Positions 4,644 to 5,174 of a DNA stretch of 5,174 nt are shown here, piece after piece; position 1 is the stretch's first letter, and every line of letters begins with the position of its first letter. The position numbers were made by a program, and so were the translations under genes. The notes beneath the pieces are model-generated. The model had not been told where the DNA came from, made no database searches, and saw nothing but the letters and a program-made list of their open reading frames with translations. The DNA is taken from the NCBI GenBank assembly GCA_021800575.1, contig JAJYYW010000129.1:1-5174 (forward strand). Direction: 5' to 3'. This stretch comes from a bacterium (GTDB lineage Bacteria > JAMCPX01).

Positions 4644-5174
4644 GGACGCTGTCGTCGAGGCAATACGGCTGAAGAAAACGTACTTCCTCGACTGTGTTGC
4701 AGTACCAGCCCTCAAAGAAGTCAACCTTGATATTTCCAAGGGGTCGTTCGTATCGATAACCGGCGCATCGGGCTCGGGTAAAACGACCTTTATGAACATC
4801 CTTGGCTGTCTGGACAAACCGACCGAGGGAAGCTACCTGCTCGAAGGCACGGACGTCTCCTCGCTCACCCCGGATAGGCTCGCGGATATACGCAACCAGA
4901 GGATAGGATTTGTCTTCCAGAATTTTAACCTGCTTGCAAGAACGAGCGCGATGGAAAACGTGGAGCTTCCGCTCGTGTACGCGGGCGTTGCGCGTCACGA
5001 GCGGCAAAAAAAAGCACTGGAACTGCTCGCGTTGATGGGCTTGAAGGGGTTCGAGCAGCATTTTCCGCAGCAGCTCTCGGGCGGCCAGCAGCAGCGGGTC
5101 GCGATTGCACGGGCGCTGGTCAACTCGCCAAGCATCATCCTCGCCGATGAGCCGACCGGCAACCTCGATTCGAA
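4615..5174 (+). CDS. macB: MacB-like ABC transporter, ATP-binding domain (3' end beyond the window)
   Basis: The frame is open to the right edge, giving 186 complete codons. All nucleotide-binding motifs are present in order: a family N-terminus with RLKKTY and [11 protein letters not shown]; Walker [10 protein letters not shown] at 50-58; the MacB/LolD-type [12 protein letters not shown] just after it; Q-loop Gln102 in FVFQNFNLL; signature LSGGQQQR at 154-161; Walker B IILADEP with Asp178 and catalytic Glu179; and the start of the D-loop GNLDS at 182-186. Known of the family: MacB hydrolyses ATP on the cytoplasmic face to drive the MacA-TolC tripartite pump, moving macrolides, peptides, lipids or siderophores from the periplasm outward. 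The window ends before the H-loop and any permease domain, so I cannot tell a full MacB fusion from a separate ATPase subunit. The start is TTG at 4615, overlapping the adaptor gene by 29 nt, which suggests translational coupling. Substrate is unknown. Confidence 0.9.
   Translation, partial: MSQDTRQDNKDAVVEAIRLKKTYFLDCVAVPALKEVNLDISKGSFVSITGASGSGKTTFMNILGCLDKPTEGSYLLEGTDVSSLTPDRLADIRNQRIGFVFQNFNLLARTSAMENVELPLVYAGVARHERQKKALELLALMGLKGFEQHFPQQLSGGQQQRVAIARALVNSPSIILADEPTGNLDS

Noticed and set aside
4618..5061. Minus-strand 147-codon open frame
   Set aside because: It is opposite the MacB ATPase domain, whose full set of ABC motifs is in the plus frame. It is a shadow frame.

Overview
The window reads as chromosomal DNA from a Gram-negative bacterium with moderate GC. 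It encodes a trans-envelope efflux pump, a periplasmic CpxP/Spy-type protein and a lipoprotein. The gene order (zf-HC2 zinc-finger protein, Spy-like protein, TolC-family channel, MacA-type adaptor, MacB-type ATPase) fits delta-proteobacterial or Nitrospirota-like lineages, but nothing here fixes the taxon.

Left part, minus strand (1-979): the 5' part of a fibronectin type III lipoprotein gene runs off the left edge (start at 426). Upstream of it lies a small gene for an exported or membrane-anchored protein I do not recognise (551-979). The 118-nt gap between them holds a good ribosome binding site and two short hairpins, but no clear promoter or terminator.

Divergent control region (980-1139): on the plus strand there is a near-consensus sigma70-type promoter (TTGAGA-N17-TATAAG, 988-1016). 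Closer to the first gene is an ECF-sigma-like element (GGAAC-N16-CGTTT, 1095-1120). A weaker minus-strand promoter candidate occupies almost the same DNA as the plus sigma70 site.

Right part, plus strand (1140-5174): a tight five-gene operon. It begins with a membrane-bound ZAS-type zinc-finger protein (putative anti-sigma factor) and a membrane-anchored CpxP/Spy/ZraP-like protein. These are followed by a TolC-family outer-membrane channel, a MacA-like periplasmic adaptor and the ATPase domain of a MacB-like ABC transporter, cut by the right edge. Three of the four junctions overlap (11, 11 and 29 nt). The only untranslated gap, 58 nt before the tolC-type gene, carries a GC-rich palindrome. 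The ATPase gene appears to start at TTG, because no in-frame ATG lies between the upstream stop and the Walker A motif.

Inferred logic: the first two proteins could sense envelope or metal/antimicrobial stress and regulate, through an ECF sigma factor encoded elsewhere, the MacA-MacB-TolC pump that follows. The parts are recognisable families. The less ordinary points are the anti-sigma gene without an adjacent sigma gene, the possible dual promoter, the TTG start and the unidentified divergent exported protein. I see no mobile element, CRISPR array, tRNA or rRNA.
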